Origin: Gimesia aquarii
GTDB taxonomy: Bacteria; Planctomycetota; Planctomycetia; Planctomycetales; Planctomycetaceae
Direction of reading: 5' to 3'
Assembly: GCF_007748175.1 (NCBI RefSeq)
Contig: NZ_CP037422.1
Coordinates: forward strand, 6,092,334 to 6,156,333
Length of the DNA stretch: 64,000 nt
Shown here one piece after another: positions 36,977 through 46,248 of the stretch. The translations under genes and the position numbers were made by a program. Below the pieces are notes generated by a model. It had not been told where the DNA came from and searched no databases. It saw only the letters and a program-made list of their open reading frames with translations. How positions within the stretch are numbered: position 1 is the stretch's first letter; the number at the start of each line of letters is the position of its first letter.

Positions 36977-37882
36977 TTATTCAATCCAAAGGTTAGAATA
37001 ATTCACCTTTAACCCTCGATTCGAAAAATCAGTGCGGCTGTGCGGGATGGGCGTGATTCCTTTCACACACTCTCTAGGCTTACCAGAAATGACCATGTCA
37101 ACACCACCAATATCGATACTCTTTCGCCCAAGTTCTACCGCAAAATTTCCTACCGCAATCGATGTTGCTCCACATGACGAAAGCGCTATATCCCACTCAT
37201 ACTCAGCCATCAGCCGCTTCATCTGTTGCCAATGTGGAATCTTCGACTCAAACGTGCTTGGACACTGTATGCCACCAATTACTTCAAAGTCCCATGTACA
37301 ACCTTGTGCTTTCAGCCATTCTTTGTCTCTCAATCTTTCAACAACAATCGGAGCCAATCCAGAAATAATTAACACTTTTCGATCTCTTAACGCCTTCCAG
37401 AATAACCCATATTCAGCCAACCTATAACAGGCTGCCAAATCGACCTTCTTTTTTTCTCCAGTTGAATGGGTAAATCTGTTAGAGTCCCAAGAAATACCGT
37501 ATTGTTGGAATGCGACCATTGTAACAGACACATAAACTTGCCATAGCATATTAACTATCAGGATATCGGTATCGCAGATGGCTTTTCCCATATCTGCCCT
37601 GAAGTAGTTGCGGTCTTCTATTGTCCAGCCTCCTGCTGCAGTCAATTTCTGTAGAGCTTCTGGATTGACTCCAGGCGTTTTGCTTAACGACTCCTCTCCC
37701 AGAAGAGCGACTTCTGAGTCTCCCCAGGGATGTAAATTCACAGGTTGACTGCCTTGCAGTTTATCATATAGCAATTGGGCAGCCTCCTCTCCATGAATAA
37801 AACCAAGGCACCATTGTTCCATCTTCATTTCATTAATATCACACCAGCCATCTGGCCAGTTTTCAGGTCCCTGTAGTAGCAT
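36977..37882 (-). CDS. GT-D-fold (DUF1792-type) glycosyltransferase-like protein
   Basis: Start at MLLQGPENW, with GGAG six bases before the ATG. About 301 residues. NLHPWGDSEVALLGEESL corresponds to the [KR]FGDGExxL region of GT-D enzymes. KVLIISGLAPIVVERLRD and WDIALSSCGATSIAVGNFAVELGRKSIDIGG correspond to the two sugar-nucleotide-binding segments, where S/GxG and a terminal IDIG are typical. Such enzymes add hexoses to glycoproteins. It is the last gene of the glycosyltransferase run and is 22 bp from the methyltransferase. Family assignment is by motif layout and is moderately sure. Confidence 0.55.
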   Translation of the reverse strand: MLLQGPENWPDGWCDINEMKMEQWCLGFIHGEEAAQLLYDKLQGSQPVNLHPWGDSEVALLGEESLSKTPGVNPEALQKLTAAGGWTIEDRNYFRADMGKAICDTDILIVNMLWQVYVSVTMVAFQQYGISWDSNRFTHSTGEKKKVDLAACYRLAEYGLFWKALRDRKVLIISGLAPIVVERLRDKEWLKAQGCTWDFEVIGGIQCPSTFESKIPHWQQMKRLMAEYEWDIALSSCGATSIAVGNFAVELGRKSIDIGGVDMVISGKPRECVKGITPIPHSRTDFSNRGLKVNYSNLWIE

Positions 37883-37904
37883 AAATTTCTCCAATACCTA
37901 TGTA

Positions 37905-38432
37905 TTATTCTTGGACTTCGGTGTACCAGATTGATCCCGCACCGTTTTTGTAATCAGGAAGTAATGATTGCAGGGCTGTTTGCACTCCAACATAGTCTCG
38001 GTCGTGTCCGGAAAGTATACCGCCACGGCGAATCAGTTTTCTGTACTGTTCAATATCATAACTCACTGCGTCTGTCGTGTGATCCCCATCGATGAACACC
38101 ATGTCCGCTTTACGTGACCATAGCAGCTTCTCCATGAGAGGCAACGCCTGCTTCGATGTTGCTTCGATTAAAAAGCATTTGCCCTGCTTAATTGGTTGCT
38201 GCAAGTTATTTTGAGCAGCAATAATGATATCTGACCGTTGGTCCGAAACTGCTGTTATATAAGGATCAATTCCATAAACAATACCATGGCAATGTTCAGA
38301 CAGAGCAAGTGTAGAGCGCCCTTTCCAGACACCAATTTCTATGATTACATGGCATTTATCTGCCCGTTGTTGCAACCATCTCAGTTCAGTTGTAGTCATC
38401 CAGCCTTGTATGTCTTCAGGAATTATTGTCAT
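37905..38432 (-). CDS. Class I SAM methyltransferase (Methyltransf_24 type)
   Basis: Protein of 175 residues: HVIIEIGVWKGRSTLALSEHC is SAM motif I, YGIDPYITAV, KADMVFIDGDHTTDAVSYDIEQY and LIRRGGILSGHDRDY follow the Methyltransf_24 order. Members often modify sugars or act near glycosyltransferases. Its ATG overlaps the stop of the upstream two-domain glycosyltransferase by one base (TAATG), so it is translationally coupled. Likely to methylate the glycan made by this cluster; inferred. Confidence 0.8.
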   Translation of the reverse strand: MTIIPEDIQGWMTTTELRWLQQRADKCHVIIEIGVWKGRSTLALSEHCHGIVYGIDPYITAVSDQRSDIIIAAQNNLQQPIKQGKCFLIEATSKQALPLMEKLLWSRKADMVFIDGDHTTDAVSYDIEQYRKLIRRGGILSGHDRDYVGVQTALQSLLPDYKNGAGSIWYTEVQE

Positions 38433-40636
38433 TAGTTTATCTTAAATACCTTGCTCTCTTCGTAATGTTCACAGCGACACGACCAGTCGCATATCCTTCG
38501 CCACTCATCACCCATTCTGCTAAAAAAATAGGGATCAAGATCGCTCTCGCTGGAAGGTAAAGCCATGACATGTTTCTTTAATAACTCCGATCTAACAACC
38601 AGGCAGCCAAAACCGGAACCCCGTATTTCAGTCACTGGACTCTCATCACCACTCGGGGCTTCCGCTCTTAAAACCTTGACCTTGTTTTTAATACCGTCTT
38701 TCAACCAGACGATTGCCCCGGAGTGATACCTCGAAGCATAAGGTGCCGAGACACTCCCTACATCAGCATTAAAATGTTTCAATAACCTTTCTAGAACATC
38801 ATCGGGAGGAACGATATCATCCTCGAGTATCCAACAAAACTGAGTTTCTAACTGCGCTCGCAACTTATTGTAGATACGACAAACAGCCTGCCGGACTTGT
38901 GTGATGACTTCCCGATTGCGTCTATTAGCATCCGCTAGTCCCGGAACACCTACGTTCAGCTGGTAGTATCTCACGTCGGTATAATCACAATCGGCTACCC
39001 ACTGTTTTACCTCTCTTGAAAAAACTTTGTTGCTACTGGTATCACACAGGATAAGATTTATTTGATCGTGGGGCCATTGTTGTCGGTTCAGATACTTTTT
39101 CATCCTTTTCCATGCCCATGCCCTGCCAGCCAAAGGTACAAATAAGGTTATGTTTTGGTGATTGATTCCGTGCGAATGAAAATACACATGATTTGTCAGT
39201 AGTTTTCGTTGGGTTTTGCTTCGCTGCTCACTATGCATTCGATAGTAAAATATTGAAATTTGTTTTTTAAAGTCCCAGCCGTCAAGTGCCAGCCTTTGAA
39301 ACATCCAGTAGTCCTCGGCAAGAGCGGCATCATCGATCTGTCTGTCCCAGGCATCACAAAGCAGCAGTGCCTCTCTTCTTATAATCGAGCAACAACTCAC
39401 GAAATTGTTTCCGGTGAGCAACAGGTCTTTCGAGTACTCGGGAAAGTTAGTTTTTTTATTTGATATTCCAAAATGCTGGCAGTCTGCATAGACAACACCG
39501 ACATCTCTTTCTGAAAACTCTTTCAGACCGTTTTCAACGTAATCTTCTGAAAGAATGTCATCAGCATCCAGAAAGATAATGAAGTCAGAGTTTGTATTCA
39601 AAAAGCCATCGTGTCTTGATTGATGCACGTTCTTGTTTTCAACTCTCAAATACGTTACACCATACTTATTAGAAATTTTCTTTGAAATATCATCATTACT
39701 ACTGGCATCGTCAACAACAATAATTTCTATATTAGAATGTGTTTGCCCAATCACACTATCCAGGCACTCACTCAGATAATGTCCGTAATTATGGCTTGTG
39801 ATAATGATCGCTACAGATTCTTGTAAGTTATTATTACCTTTGCTTATTTGATTCGGAATTTTATTAATGCGTTGATTCAATCTGTCATCTGACGAAGCGA
39901 ACGGATTGATGCTCTCATTAACAATATTTCCTTCCCGCATATTCGTGTTTTCGTGATAGGGAATAAAGACGTCAATGTCATAATTATATGAATTTACTTC
40001 GCCACTGCGCTCAATTTTCTTTGGCAAATCCCAGAGTGACTTTTGCTGACTCAGATTAATTAATTGTCCATCATGTAGCTGAAGTTGAATTGTTTTTGTA
40101 TCTTTTTTACTGACAGGATTTCCATTCATTTTCGGAATTAATTTTATTGAAACCGTGTTTTTAAAATCTTGAAGCGACGAATCGGTTGAGAATGTTTTGA
40201 TGGTTGTATTTAAGTAATAACTTCTTTCCCAACGTTCGATTCGTTTTTTAACTTGTTGATGCTTCAGCTCGTAATCTGGTCGTGAATTCTGAAAGTAGAT
40301 TTCAAGACGACATCTTATTTGTTCAATTAATTCTGCGAAGCTCTCATGTTGTGGGAATGAATGTCCGTCTAATTTCAAAAGAAGTTCGCTTTGATTCCAC
40401 AGAATTTGGTTTTGTGAAATGATATTCATTAGATCGGACGCGATCGCTCTTTGATTATTATGAGAAATTCGATTTTTATTTAGTTCTTCTTTTAAGAATA
40501 AAATCGAATAGAGTATTTCTTCTATCGATTTAGTCAAGTCACAATTTGAACTATTACCATTAGTACTACCTTTCTCGGCTTTACTTTCTGAATTTGATAA
40601 TAAAATCTCTAATTCGAGACATTCCGCTTTCATCAA
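38432..40636 (-). CDS. Two-domain glycosyltransferase (GT2 plus second GT-A domain)
   Basis: Protein of 734 residues. The first 270 are hydrophilic, partly helical, with no recognised family. A GT2 domain follows (VAIIITSHNYGHYLSECLDSV, IIVVDDASSND, FIIFLDADDIL with DxD). From about 495 there is a second GT-A-like unit (HQNITLFVPLAGRAWAWKRM, NLILCDTSSN, FCWILEDDIVPPDDVLERLL). Both carry acidic metal motifs, so one chain may add two sugars in turn. It is coupled to the downstream methyltransferase and follows the SufU-like gene by 21 bp. The N-terminal part is AT-rich. Confidence 0.8.
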   Translation of the reverse strand: MMKAECLELEILLSNSESKAEKGSTNGNSSNCDLTKSIEEILYSILFLKEELNKNRISHNNQRAIASDLMNIISQNQILWNQSELLLKLDGHSFPQHESFAELIEQIRCRLEIYFQNSRPDYELKHQQVKKRIERWERSYYLNTTIKTFSTDSSLQDFKNTVSIKLIPKMNGNPVSKKDTKTIQLQLHDGQLINLSQQKSLWDLPKKIERSGEVNSYNYDIDVFIPYHENTNMREGNIVNESINPFASSDDRLNQRINKIPNQISKGNNNLQESVAIIITSHNYGHYLSECLDSVIGQTHSNIEIIVVDDASSNDDISKKISNKYGVTYLRVENKNVHQSRHDGFLNTNSDFIIFLDADDILSEDYVENGLKEFSERDVGVVYADCQHFGISNKKTNFPEYSKDLLLTGNNFVSCCSIIRREALLLCDAWDRQIDDAALAEDYWMFQRLALDGWDFKKQISIFYYRMHSEQRSKTQRKLLTNHVYFHSHGINHQNITLFVPLAGRAWAWKRMKKYLNRQQWPHDQINLILCDTSSNKVFSREVKQWVADCDYTDVRYYQLNVGVPGLADANRRNREVITQVRQAVCRIYNKLRAQLETQFCWILEDDIVPPDDVLERLLKHFNADVGSVSAPYASRYHSGAIVWLKDGIKNKVKVLRAEAPSGDESPVTEIRGSGFGCLVVRSELLKKHVMALPSSESDLDPYFFSRMGDEWRRICDWSCRCEHYEESKVFKIN

Positions 40637-40657
40637 TGTAAGTCCCTTTTTACCAGT

Positions 40658-41041
40658 TTATTCAATCGTACTCATGATTTGCTTCAATGCTTCAAAAGCA
40701 AGGAGCCCACATCGTGTTCTTTGTGGAGACAAGGGGATCCGGATGAATTTGAGCATCATATTGACATCAAAATTCTTTAGGTCCGAAAGTAACTCCCCTT
40801 CTATTGACTCGCACAAAATAGACGCCGCTGATTGACTAATAACACATCCTTGTGAAACAACTCTTGCCTGTTCAATTCGGTTATTCACGATATTTAAATC
40901 AAGAGTGACACTATCACCGCAAGTACGATTCAAAAGATGTTGACTGACCGTTGGTGATTCCAGCCGTCCTCGATATTTTGTTGATTCAAAATGCTCCTTG
41001 AGAAAGTCTTCGTTTTCCTCATCTGAATATTGTTTTTCCAT
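40658..41041 (-). CDS. SufU/IscU-like Fe-S cluster scaffold protein
   Basis: Protein of 127 residues with the three scaffold Cys and the Asp in their usual context: RTCGDSVTLDL (C41, D43), SQGCVISQSAASILCE (C66) and QRTRCGLLAFEALK (C111). This is the NifU-N/IscU/SufU family, which assembles Fe-S clusters from a cysteine desulfurase. No desulfurase or other suf/isc gene is nearby. It is surprising inside a glycosyltransferase operon, lying 49 bp after one glycosyltransferase and 21 bp before another. A dedicated scaffold for a cluster-binding partner in this operon is one explanation. Confidence 0.82.
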   Translation of the reverse strand: MEKQYSDEENEDFLKEHFESTKYRGRLESPTVSQHLLNRTCGDSVTLDLNIVNNRIEQARVVSQGCVISQSAASILCESIEGELLSDLKNFDVNMMLKFIRIPLSPQRTRCGLLAFEALKQIMSTIE

Positions 41042-41090
41042 GGCACTCTCTGATTAATTGAAAATTAAAACAACCATACAAATTTAAGGG

Positions 41091-41795
41091 TCATCTAATT
41101 TTCTTGAGAAACTGGTCTGCTTTCCGATGCCCTCTCACTGAGGCAGTAGGATAAATTGTTGATGTGTCACCAATATGCTGTGCCAAACTAGGTGAGTGGA
41201 CAAAGTATGGTAATTGATTTCGTTCACACCAAAGGCCCACAACGGCATCAATATGTTTCAAGCCATCCGCAGGGCCAAAATCACGATGATTCAAAACAGC
41301 AGAATCACTTAACAGTGATCGAGCCGACGGATTTGAAAAGATATAGGCTAGCGCACCCCAGCTTCTCCATCCTCGATCTTCTCGAATAAACTCTGGTGTT
41401 ATCTTTTGCTGATAATGACTGGGACAATAAATCGAAACAACACCTACTTCTGGAGCGGGCCATAGTTTAAATTCAAGATATTCACGTGTGTTTTCAGAGA
41501 AAAGGACATCATCCTGGCATAACAAATATGCTTCTGCTTTAGGATCTCGCAGTACCATTTCTGTCAATGAAAGATACCAATTGGGAAACGCACCTAGCCT
41601 CTCATAGCGTTGTACAAAAATAAGGTCATTGAAATCTTCTGGAATCTCGACACCAGGTTCTGCGAATACTTGCAGTCGTTCCCATCCCGCTTTTTTGATG
41701 CTGGCAATTGTCTGGCACAACGTAGGCTGCTTACGAGGAGCCGTTGTGATGCCGACTGACCAGTTTGAAATATTTCGAAATTTACAAGCATCCAT
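41091..41795 (-). CDS. GT-A glycosyltransferase-like protein
   Basis: Protein of 234 residues. NWSVGITTAPRKQPTLCQTIASIKKAGW is a typical first strand and helix, RLGAFPNWYLSLTEMV follows, and AEAYLLCQDDVLF carries the acidic metal site. SRGWRSWGALAYIF-like RGWRSWGALAYIFSNPSA and the HIDAVVGLW segment recall GT25/GT54-like proteins. Sugar specificity unknown. It lies between the GT8-methyltransferase fusion and the SufU-like gene, with 50-bp gaps. Confidence 0.65.
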   Translation of the reverse strand: MDACKFRNISNWSVGITTAPRKQPTLCQTIASIKKAGWERLQVFAEPGVEIPEDFNDLIFVQRYERLGAFPNWYLSLTEMVLRDPKAEAYLLCQDDVLFSENTREYLEFKLWPAPEVGVVSIYCPSHYQQKITPEFIREDRGWRSWGALAYIFSNPSARSLLSDSAVLNHRDFGPADGLKHIDAVVGLWCERNQLPYFVHSPSLAQHIGDTSTIYPTASVRGHRKADQFLKKIR

Positions 41796-41847
41796 GCCAT
41801 ATTACCTTATTGAACGATCAACATTTTAAAGGAATTGGGTTTCCGTA

Positions 41848-43392
41848 TTAAGTAATACGAGTCCACCATACTTGTCCCGTAGGAGTGCTTTGAACTTCAT
41901 TAAATTTTTCATGAACAGCAACTTTTACCGAGTCCCAGTCATAATCGTCACCGGCAATGATTCCTCCTGGTTTGATCTTTTGCATCCAGACACCAATATC
42001 GCATAAAACCGCTTGTGATTCGTGACAGGCATCTACAAACACAAAATCCAAACTTGCATTATCAAATAAATTTACCGCGTATCGTGAATCACCGGGTATT
42101 AATTTGACACGAACAGAAGGAAAACGAGACAACGTCTCCAAGTAACGAGACCGTGATGGAAGTTGGTGGCCGTCCATAGTCCCATCCAGATTGCCCATAA
42201 ACGATTCAACGGAATAAAAATCCAAATCACGATTAGCAAAGCGGACACCCAAAGTCATGATGGAGCCCCCCTCATAACTGCCGACTTCTGCATACCGTTT
42301 AATTCCAGGGTTGTTTTTCACCAATTCAATCACTTCAGACATACTACCTCCCCCCAGACTTAGTATGCGATGGACGCCGTTCACAATGCGTTCCAAGATT
42401 GGCTCTTCCAACTCTTCCCAGAGGATCCGTGATTCTGGATACAATTGAATTATTTGCGGCAGAAAGTCTATTAAGTCTTGTACTAAATGGTGGCTTGCTT
42501 CGGGAAGATATTGAAAAGGATCCATTTTCCAATGGCTGCACTTTCCAAACCAAAACATCGTCAGGAACCATACATAGGGATAGGTTTGCAAAGCATATCC
42601 ATTAAAGATCCGTTCTCGATGACTCTTTGACCAATATTTTTCTGCCCCTCCACAATGAAAAGATCTTTGAGGAGCATCTTCCTGCGAACAATTGATAAAC
42701 TGATTACCCAGGAAGCTGATAATGGAATTCCAATAAACCCAATGCTGACTCCACAAGTGATTGGGTAACAGCTCAATATCCTGAGTGCGTCCTTCAGCAA
42801 AAAGGATCGCGTTGAGGACACCTTGGTCTCCATGACCAGGATGAGATCCCTGACCATTAAATTCAGCAGCATTACAACATTCACTCCACTGTTTCAGAAT
42901 TCGTTGATTTTCATCAGTCACCGCACAGAAGAATAGAGACGTGCTCATGTACTTCGGATTGTGTACCGGTGCATCAATTCCATAGATCTGATATTTAATG
43001 CCATAATCAGTGCCGGTTCCATCTGCACCTCCCAGGAAACCGCCGCTCTGATGACAGCGCTCGATGACATCGTCGACATTACTGCACAAGAGACAGTCCG
43101 AGTCAATTCCGATAACGACGTCATACCCTTCACAAAGGTCCTCGCAAGCGTACGCCTTTAATTCCCAGGCATTAATAAATCGAGAGTTCTTTTCCAATTC
43201 CTGGGAACTAATCAGCTTAACATGATCATCAGTTTTTAAACATTCCATTTGTGGAGCCGTCAATGGATTATTTTCATTGACAATGACATGAATGCTTGAG
43301 TCTGGATGATAGTGTAATACACTGTTCACAGTAGCAAGTGTGCCAGGAAAAAAAGCGTAATCGGTTACTGTAATAAAGGAATAACTTGGCAT
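41848..43392 (-). CDS. GT8-like glycosyltransferase fused to a Methyltransf_24 domain
   Basis: Start at MPSYSFITVTDYAF (a GTG four codons upstream is possible). About 514 residues. The N-terminal 300 are GT-A: TVNSVLHYHPDSSIHVIV and YDVVIGIDSDCLLCSNV with the DSD metal motif, plus HPGHGDQGVLNAIL as in GT8. From about 350 a methyltransferase begins: IKRYAEVGSYEGGSIMTLGVRF, ASLDFVFVDACHESQAVLCDI and IKPGGIIAGDDYDWDSV. A single chain may therefore add a sugar and methylate it. Second gene of the run, 58 bp after the GT9 gene. Confidence 0.78.
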   Translation of the reverse strand: MPSYSFITVTDYAFFPGTLATVNSVLHYHPDSSIHVIVNENNPLTAPQMECLKTDDHVKLISSQELEKNSRFINAWELKAYACEDLCEGYDVVIGIDSDCLLCSNVDDVIERCHQSGGFLGGADGTGTDYGIKYQIYGIDAPVHNPKYMSTSLFFCAVTDENQRILKQWSECCNAAEFNGQGSHPGHGDQGVLNAILFAEGRTQDIELLPNHLWSQHWVYWNSIISFLGNQFINCSQEDAPQRSFHCGGAEKYWSKSHRERIFNGYALQTYPYVWFLTMFWFGKCSHWKMDPFQYLPEASHHLVQDLIDFLPQIIQLYPESRILWEELEEPILERIVNGVHRILSLGGGSMSEVIELVKNNPGIKRYAEVGSYEGGSIMTLGVRFANRDLDFYSVESFMGNLDGTMDGHQLPSRSRYLETLSRFPSVRVKLIPGDSRYAVNLFDNASLDFVFVDACHESQAVLCDIGVWMQKIKPGGIIAGDDYDWDSVKVAVHEKFNEVQSTPTGQVWWTRIT

Positions 43393-43449
43393 ACTTCTTC
43401 GCACATCTCTCTTTAAAGTACTGAATAGGGATGAGGGATGGTTTCCGCT

Positions 43450-44469
43450 TTAAGCAACGAGTGCTTCTGGAACTTCAACTGAGTTTGTATTGACATCCTT
43501 ATCATTATATTGAAGGGCACCACCTTCGTAATACATTTCTATGCGTCGAATGACATCCTCTGGTGTGATCATGTTCATGCATTTGGGGATTTGCAGATCT
43601 TTGTTGATTTGAACTGGATACAAACAAAGGTCCTGATCTTTGGGATCATTATCGCCCACTGGTTGACAGCGTGATTTCCAGCAGCCTCCCTGATCACAAC
43701 ACCTCAACGCACCATTGGTATTAATGAACTGATGATGTGGGTATGCTTCCCATTGTGCAGGTTCTCGCCCTCCGGCCAAAACGACGGCGGCTCGATTTTT
43801 TGGTTTTCCTCGTTTGGTTTCGACGGCGGCTGCCAGGTGCATGGCAAACGTTACCGGACAAACAACGCCATCGGCGTGATACATTAATCTGATGAACTGT
43901 CGGGTATCGGTTTTACCAATCAGATTGATGACGCCCTTTAAAGGGGGATGAAAATGTTTTGCTTCACCGCATTGCACAAATTGAATCCGACCACGAAAAT
44001 GGTCGACCACTTGCTGATAAAAAGCGGGGTTCCACCACTTGGCGGTAAAGTCATATTTCCCCCCGGCCATCATGATCCAGAAATTCCCTTTAAATCCGGT
44101 TTCTGCAACTTGCGACATCCAGCGTTTTTCTTGATCTGCTAAATGGATGTCGCCACAGAAATGCGTGACGGGAATTTTGAGCTGGAGTTGCTTTTCCAGA
44201 TACTGGGTAAACCCGTGGATGAAGTGAAAGGAGTTGGTATTTGCTTGATGCACAAGGGGGTAATGCATCTTAATCGTCGTAACACCTGGTTCCTGAGGAT
44301 CAAGGGGAGTAATGTAGGGGTTGTTCTCCCAGATCTGCATCGCTGTTGTCTGCACATCGGTTATAAATCGACCAGGATACGCCCGATGCAAATCTCTGAC
44401 TGCCGCGGTCAGCATGACGATATCACCGGGACTCAATGTGTTTTTAAAGATGAACTTCCGTGGTTCCAT
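43450..44469 (-). CDS. GT9-like glycosyltransferase with C-terminal Cys cluster
   Basis: Protein of 339 residues. NTLSPGDIVMLTAAVRDLHRAYPG is the start of the GT9/heptosyltransferase fold, and the second half has FWIMMAGGKYDFTAKWW, VINLIGKTDTRQFIRLMYHADGVVCPVTFAMHLAAAV and VVLAGGREP, the donor-binding part. The last quarter carries six Cys: C257, C258, C263, C268 (CCDQGGCWKSRC), C282 and C297. That spacing looks like a metal or Fe-S site. First gene of the glycosylation run. Its first 22 codons and upstream leader are duplicated at 48,268-48,438. Confidence 0.75.
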   Translation of the reverse strand: MEPRKFIFKNTLSPGDIVMLTAAVRDLHRAYPGRFITDVQTTAMQIWENNPYITPLDPQEPGVTTIKMHYPLVHQANTNSFHFIHGFTQYLEKQLQLKIPVTHFCGDIHLADQEKRWMSQVAETGFKGNFWIMMAGGKYDFTAKWWNPAFYQQVVDHFRGRIQFVQCGEAKHFHPPLKGVINLIGKTDTRQFIRLMYHADGVVCPVTFAMHLAAAVETKRGKPKNRAAVVLAGGREPAQWEAYPHHQFINTNGALRCCDQGGCWKSRCQPVGDNDPKDQDLCLYPVQINKDLQIPKCMNMITPEDVIRRIEMYYEGGALQYNDKDVNTNSVEVPEALVA

Positions 44470-44572
44470 ATTCAGGCCAATCCTTTGGCTGGATAATGTC
44501 TTTTGTAAAATTATGAGTCACTTAACAATTGCTAGATTAAATAAGGGGCAGGTCTATTGGAAATGAGTCCTG
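44403..44572 (+). repeat. 170-bp direct repeat, copy 1
   Basis: Nearly identical to 48,268-48,438. It spans the first 22 codons of the GT9 gene, its 73-bp leader, and one palindromic element. The two copies bracket the small-gene array, so the array was inserted or duplicated between them. Confidence 0.92.
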
Positions 44573-44603
44573 CGCCCTTAATCGCCTTTCTTATGCTACA
44601 TGG

Positions 44604-44822
44604 TTAGCGTCTTCGTTTTTCAAAAAAAATGACCAATGCTCCACCGATTAAAGGAATAATACTAAATAAGATTAGTGGTATTAGTAAGATTGAAGACCAT
44701 CGAATAAACTGTTCATTACCTGAAAGGCATCCCAATAGTAAAAGACTCCAACAAATCAGAGCTAGTAAGGTTACTGTCCACTTCCAAACCTTTACCGGAT
44801 TAATTTGTTTTTTGATTTTCAT
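44604..44822 (-). CDS. Small two-TM membrane protein (paralogue of 46,249-46,470)
   Basis: Protein of 72 residues. MKIKKQINPVKVWKWTV at the N-terminus is identical to the first 17 residues of the 73-residue protein at 46,249; the remainder diverges but keeps two hydrophobic segments (LLALICWSLLLLGCL and ILLIPLILFSIIPLIGGALVIFF). GAGGG stands ahead of the ATG, and a palindrome is 27 bp upstream. No known family. Small membrane proteins downstream of RHS toxins are often immunity proteins; that role is only inferred here. Confidence 0.6.
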   Translation of the reverse strand: MKIKKQINPVKVWKWTVTLLALICWSLLLLGCLSGNEQFIRWSSILLIPLILFSIIPLIGGALVIFFEKRRR

Positions 44823-44953
44823 CTAGTCATTCCCTCTTGCGGAAATGTAAGGGATCAGGTCGATTAAAAATGAGTCCTGACCCTTTTTTGATCTGTCATC
44901 ATCAATCGTATTCGGCCAGGTGACAAAGTCATCATCTTCTGATGGCTATTTAT

Positions 44954-45259
44954 TTAGTGTATCAACAGTCCAAGTCCGAGTATCGCTAAAAAAAATATTA
45001 TTACATTAATTCCAACTGAAGCTAAGAAAAAATCAGTTGAGATACGTTTCATAAATAATCTTGCTACCAATACCGTATTATCAATCATGATAACAACTAT
45101 ATTAAATATAGTTATAACAATGCTAAATATAGAACCCCCCCAACCTCCACTTCCAGGATATTCTAAACTGATCTTTACGTAGGAGACAAAAAAGACTGAG
45201 AAAAAAACAGCCATTAACCAGAGGGTGATTCGCCATTTTGACCACTTTGAATAAAGCAT
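44954..45259 (-). CDS. Small membrane protein, three TM segments
   Basis: Protein of 101 residues with hydrophobic stretches at about 10-28, 44-66 and 78-99. No recognised family. A palindrome lies 23 bp before the ATG. A degenerate 70-bp copy of part of this gene lies at 46,770-46,839. Possible immunity-type gene of the RHS array. Confidence 0.55.
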   Translation of the reverse strand: MLYSKWSKWRITLWLMAVFFSVFFVSYVKISLEYPGSGGWGGSIFSIVITIFNIVVIMIDNTVLVARLFMKRISTDFFLASVGINVIIFFLAILGLGLLIH

Positions 45260-45356
45260 GGTATTTATGAAGATATAGGCTAGGGGAGGTTCAGTAAAAA
45301 ACGAGTCCCGACCCTTCTGCCCCTTTTTTGTCCTTTATTATTTTTAATATAGTGAA

Positions 45357-45704
45357 TTATAATCGCCTATGCATTATATCGATTAGATAAAGCAACATTA
45401 TCAGCACATACATACCAAAATTGCATGCTAATTGAATAATGAAAATGAATAGGCCATAGATAATGCTCATTTTTTTGTGTCGAATATTTTTATAATGAAA
45501 TGACGAAAAAAATAAGATCATGATCGCAGAAAAAAACAAAAGATTTGTGATAATAAAATGAATCAATTTAGGTGTAGTTAAAGACCCCGACAGCAGATTA
45601 TAGTTGAACAATTTTTTTAGAGAGAAATCCAAGAGGATGTTAACGGCTACAGTTATCCAGAAGATGAAATATGCGACCTTCGTATTGTTCTGGTATAGTT
45701 TCAT
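45357..45704 (-). CDS. Small membrane protein, paralogue of 45,808-46,185
   Basis: Start at MKLYQNNTKVAYFIFW: a longer frame would begin by translating the palindrome. 115 residues, four hydrophobic segments. The first 16 residues match the neighbouring 125-residue protein closely (QNNTKVAYxIFW), and the last membrane segments also correspond (FNYGMYV-type ending), while the middle differs. Palindrome 23 bp upstream. Function unknown. Confidence 0.6.
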   Translation of the reverse strand: MKLYQNNTKVAYFIFWITVAVNILLDFSLKKLFNYNLLSGSLTTPKLIHFIITNLLFFSAIMILFFSSFHYKNIRHKKMSIIYGLFIFIIQLACNFGMYVLIMLLYLIDIMHRRL

Positions 45705-45807
45705 AAGGGTATCCAATAAGAGCCAATAATGGGTCAGGTCGATTAAAAATAAGTCCTGACCCATTAATCGTTTGATACCTTTGGCTTCATTATTCATTTG
45801 GCCTATT

Positions 45808-46185
45808 CTATTGGTAGAGAACTCCGTCTAAAGATCTTCCTAAAATGTACCGGAAGTAAATGATAATAAAAAAAATGTATATAACATAATTAGAGATTAC
45901 TTGAATTAAGAAAAACACTACAGCAAGAAATGCGTTGATAACTTTATTCTTCGTTAATTTTATGTAAAAAGAAGAGACTAGTAGTAGCAGAGTAGAAGAA
46001 AATGCTAGAGCCCAAAAAAGAGGTCCTAAAACTTTATCTGGATATAGATATACTTCTCCAGGTGCTACTTCCAAGTCCATTCCAATTACTCTAATTAATA
46101 AATAATCAAGGACAGTAAGTAGCAAGAAACTAGACCAGAAGATGGAATATGCGACCTTTGTATTGTTCTGGAACAGTTTTTTCAT
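45808..46185 (-). CDS. Small membrane protein, paralogue of 45,357-45,704
   Basis: Protein of 125 residues, MKKLFQNNTKVAYSIFW at the start, four hydrophobic segments, and the same order as its neighbour. The pair shows that gene copies in this array diverge quickly after the N-terminus. A degenerate palindrome lies 8 bp upstream. Function unknown. Confidence 0.6.
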   Translation of the reverse strand: MKKLFQNNTKVAYSIFWSSFLLLTVLDYLLIRVIGMDLEVAPGEVYLYPDKVLGPLFWALAFSSTLLLLVSSFYIKLTKNKVINAFLAVVFFLIQVISNYVIYIFFIIIYFRYILGRSLDGVLYQ

Positions 46186-46248
46186 GTTGGTTAAATAAGG
46201 GGCTATTAAAATAGAGTCCTGCCTTCTTTTATGTACGTCTCCTGATAA

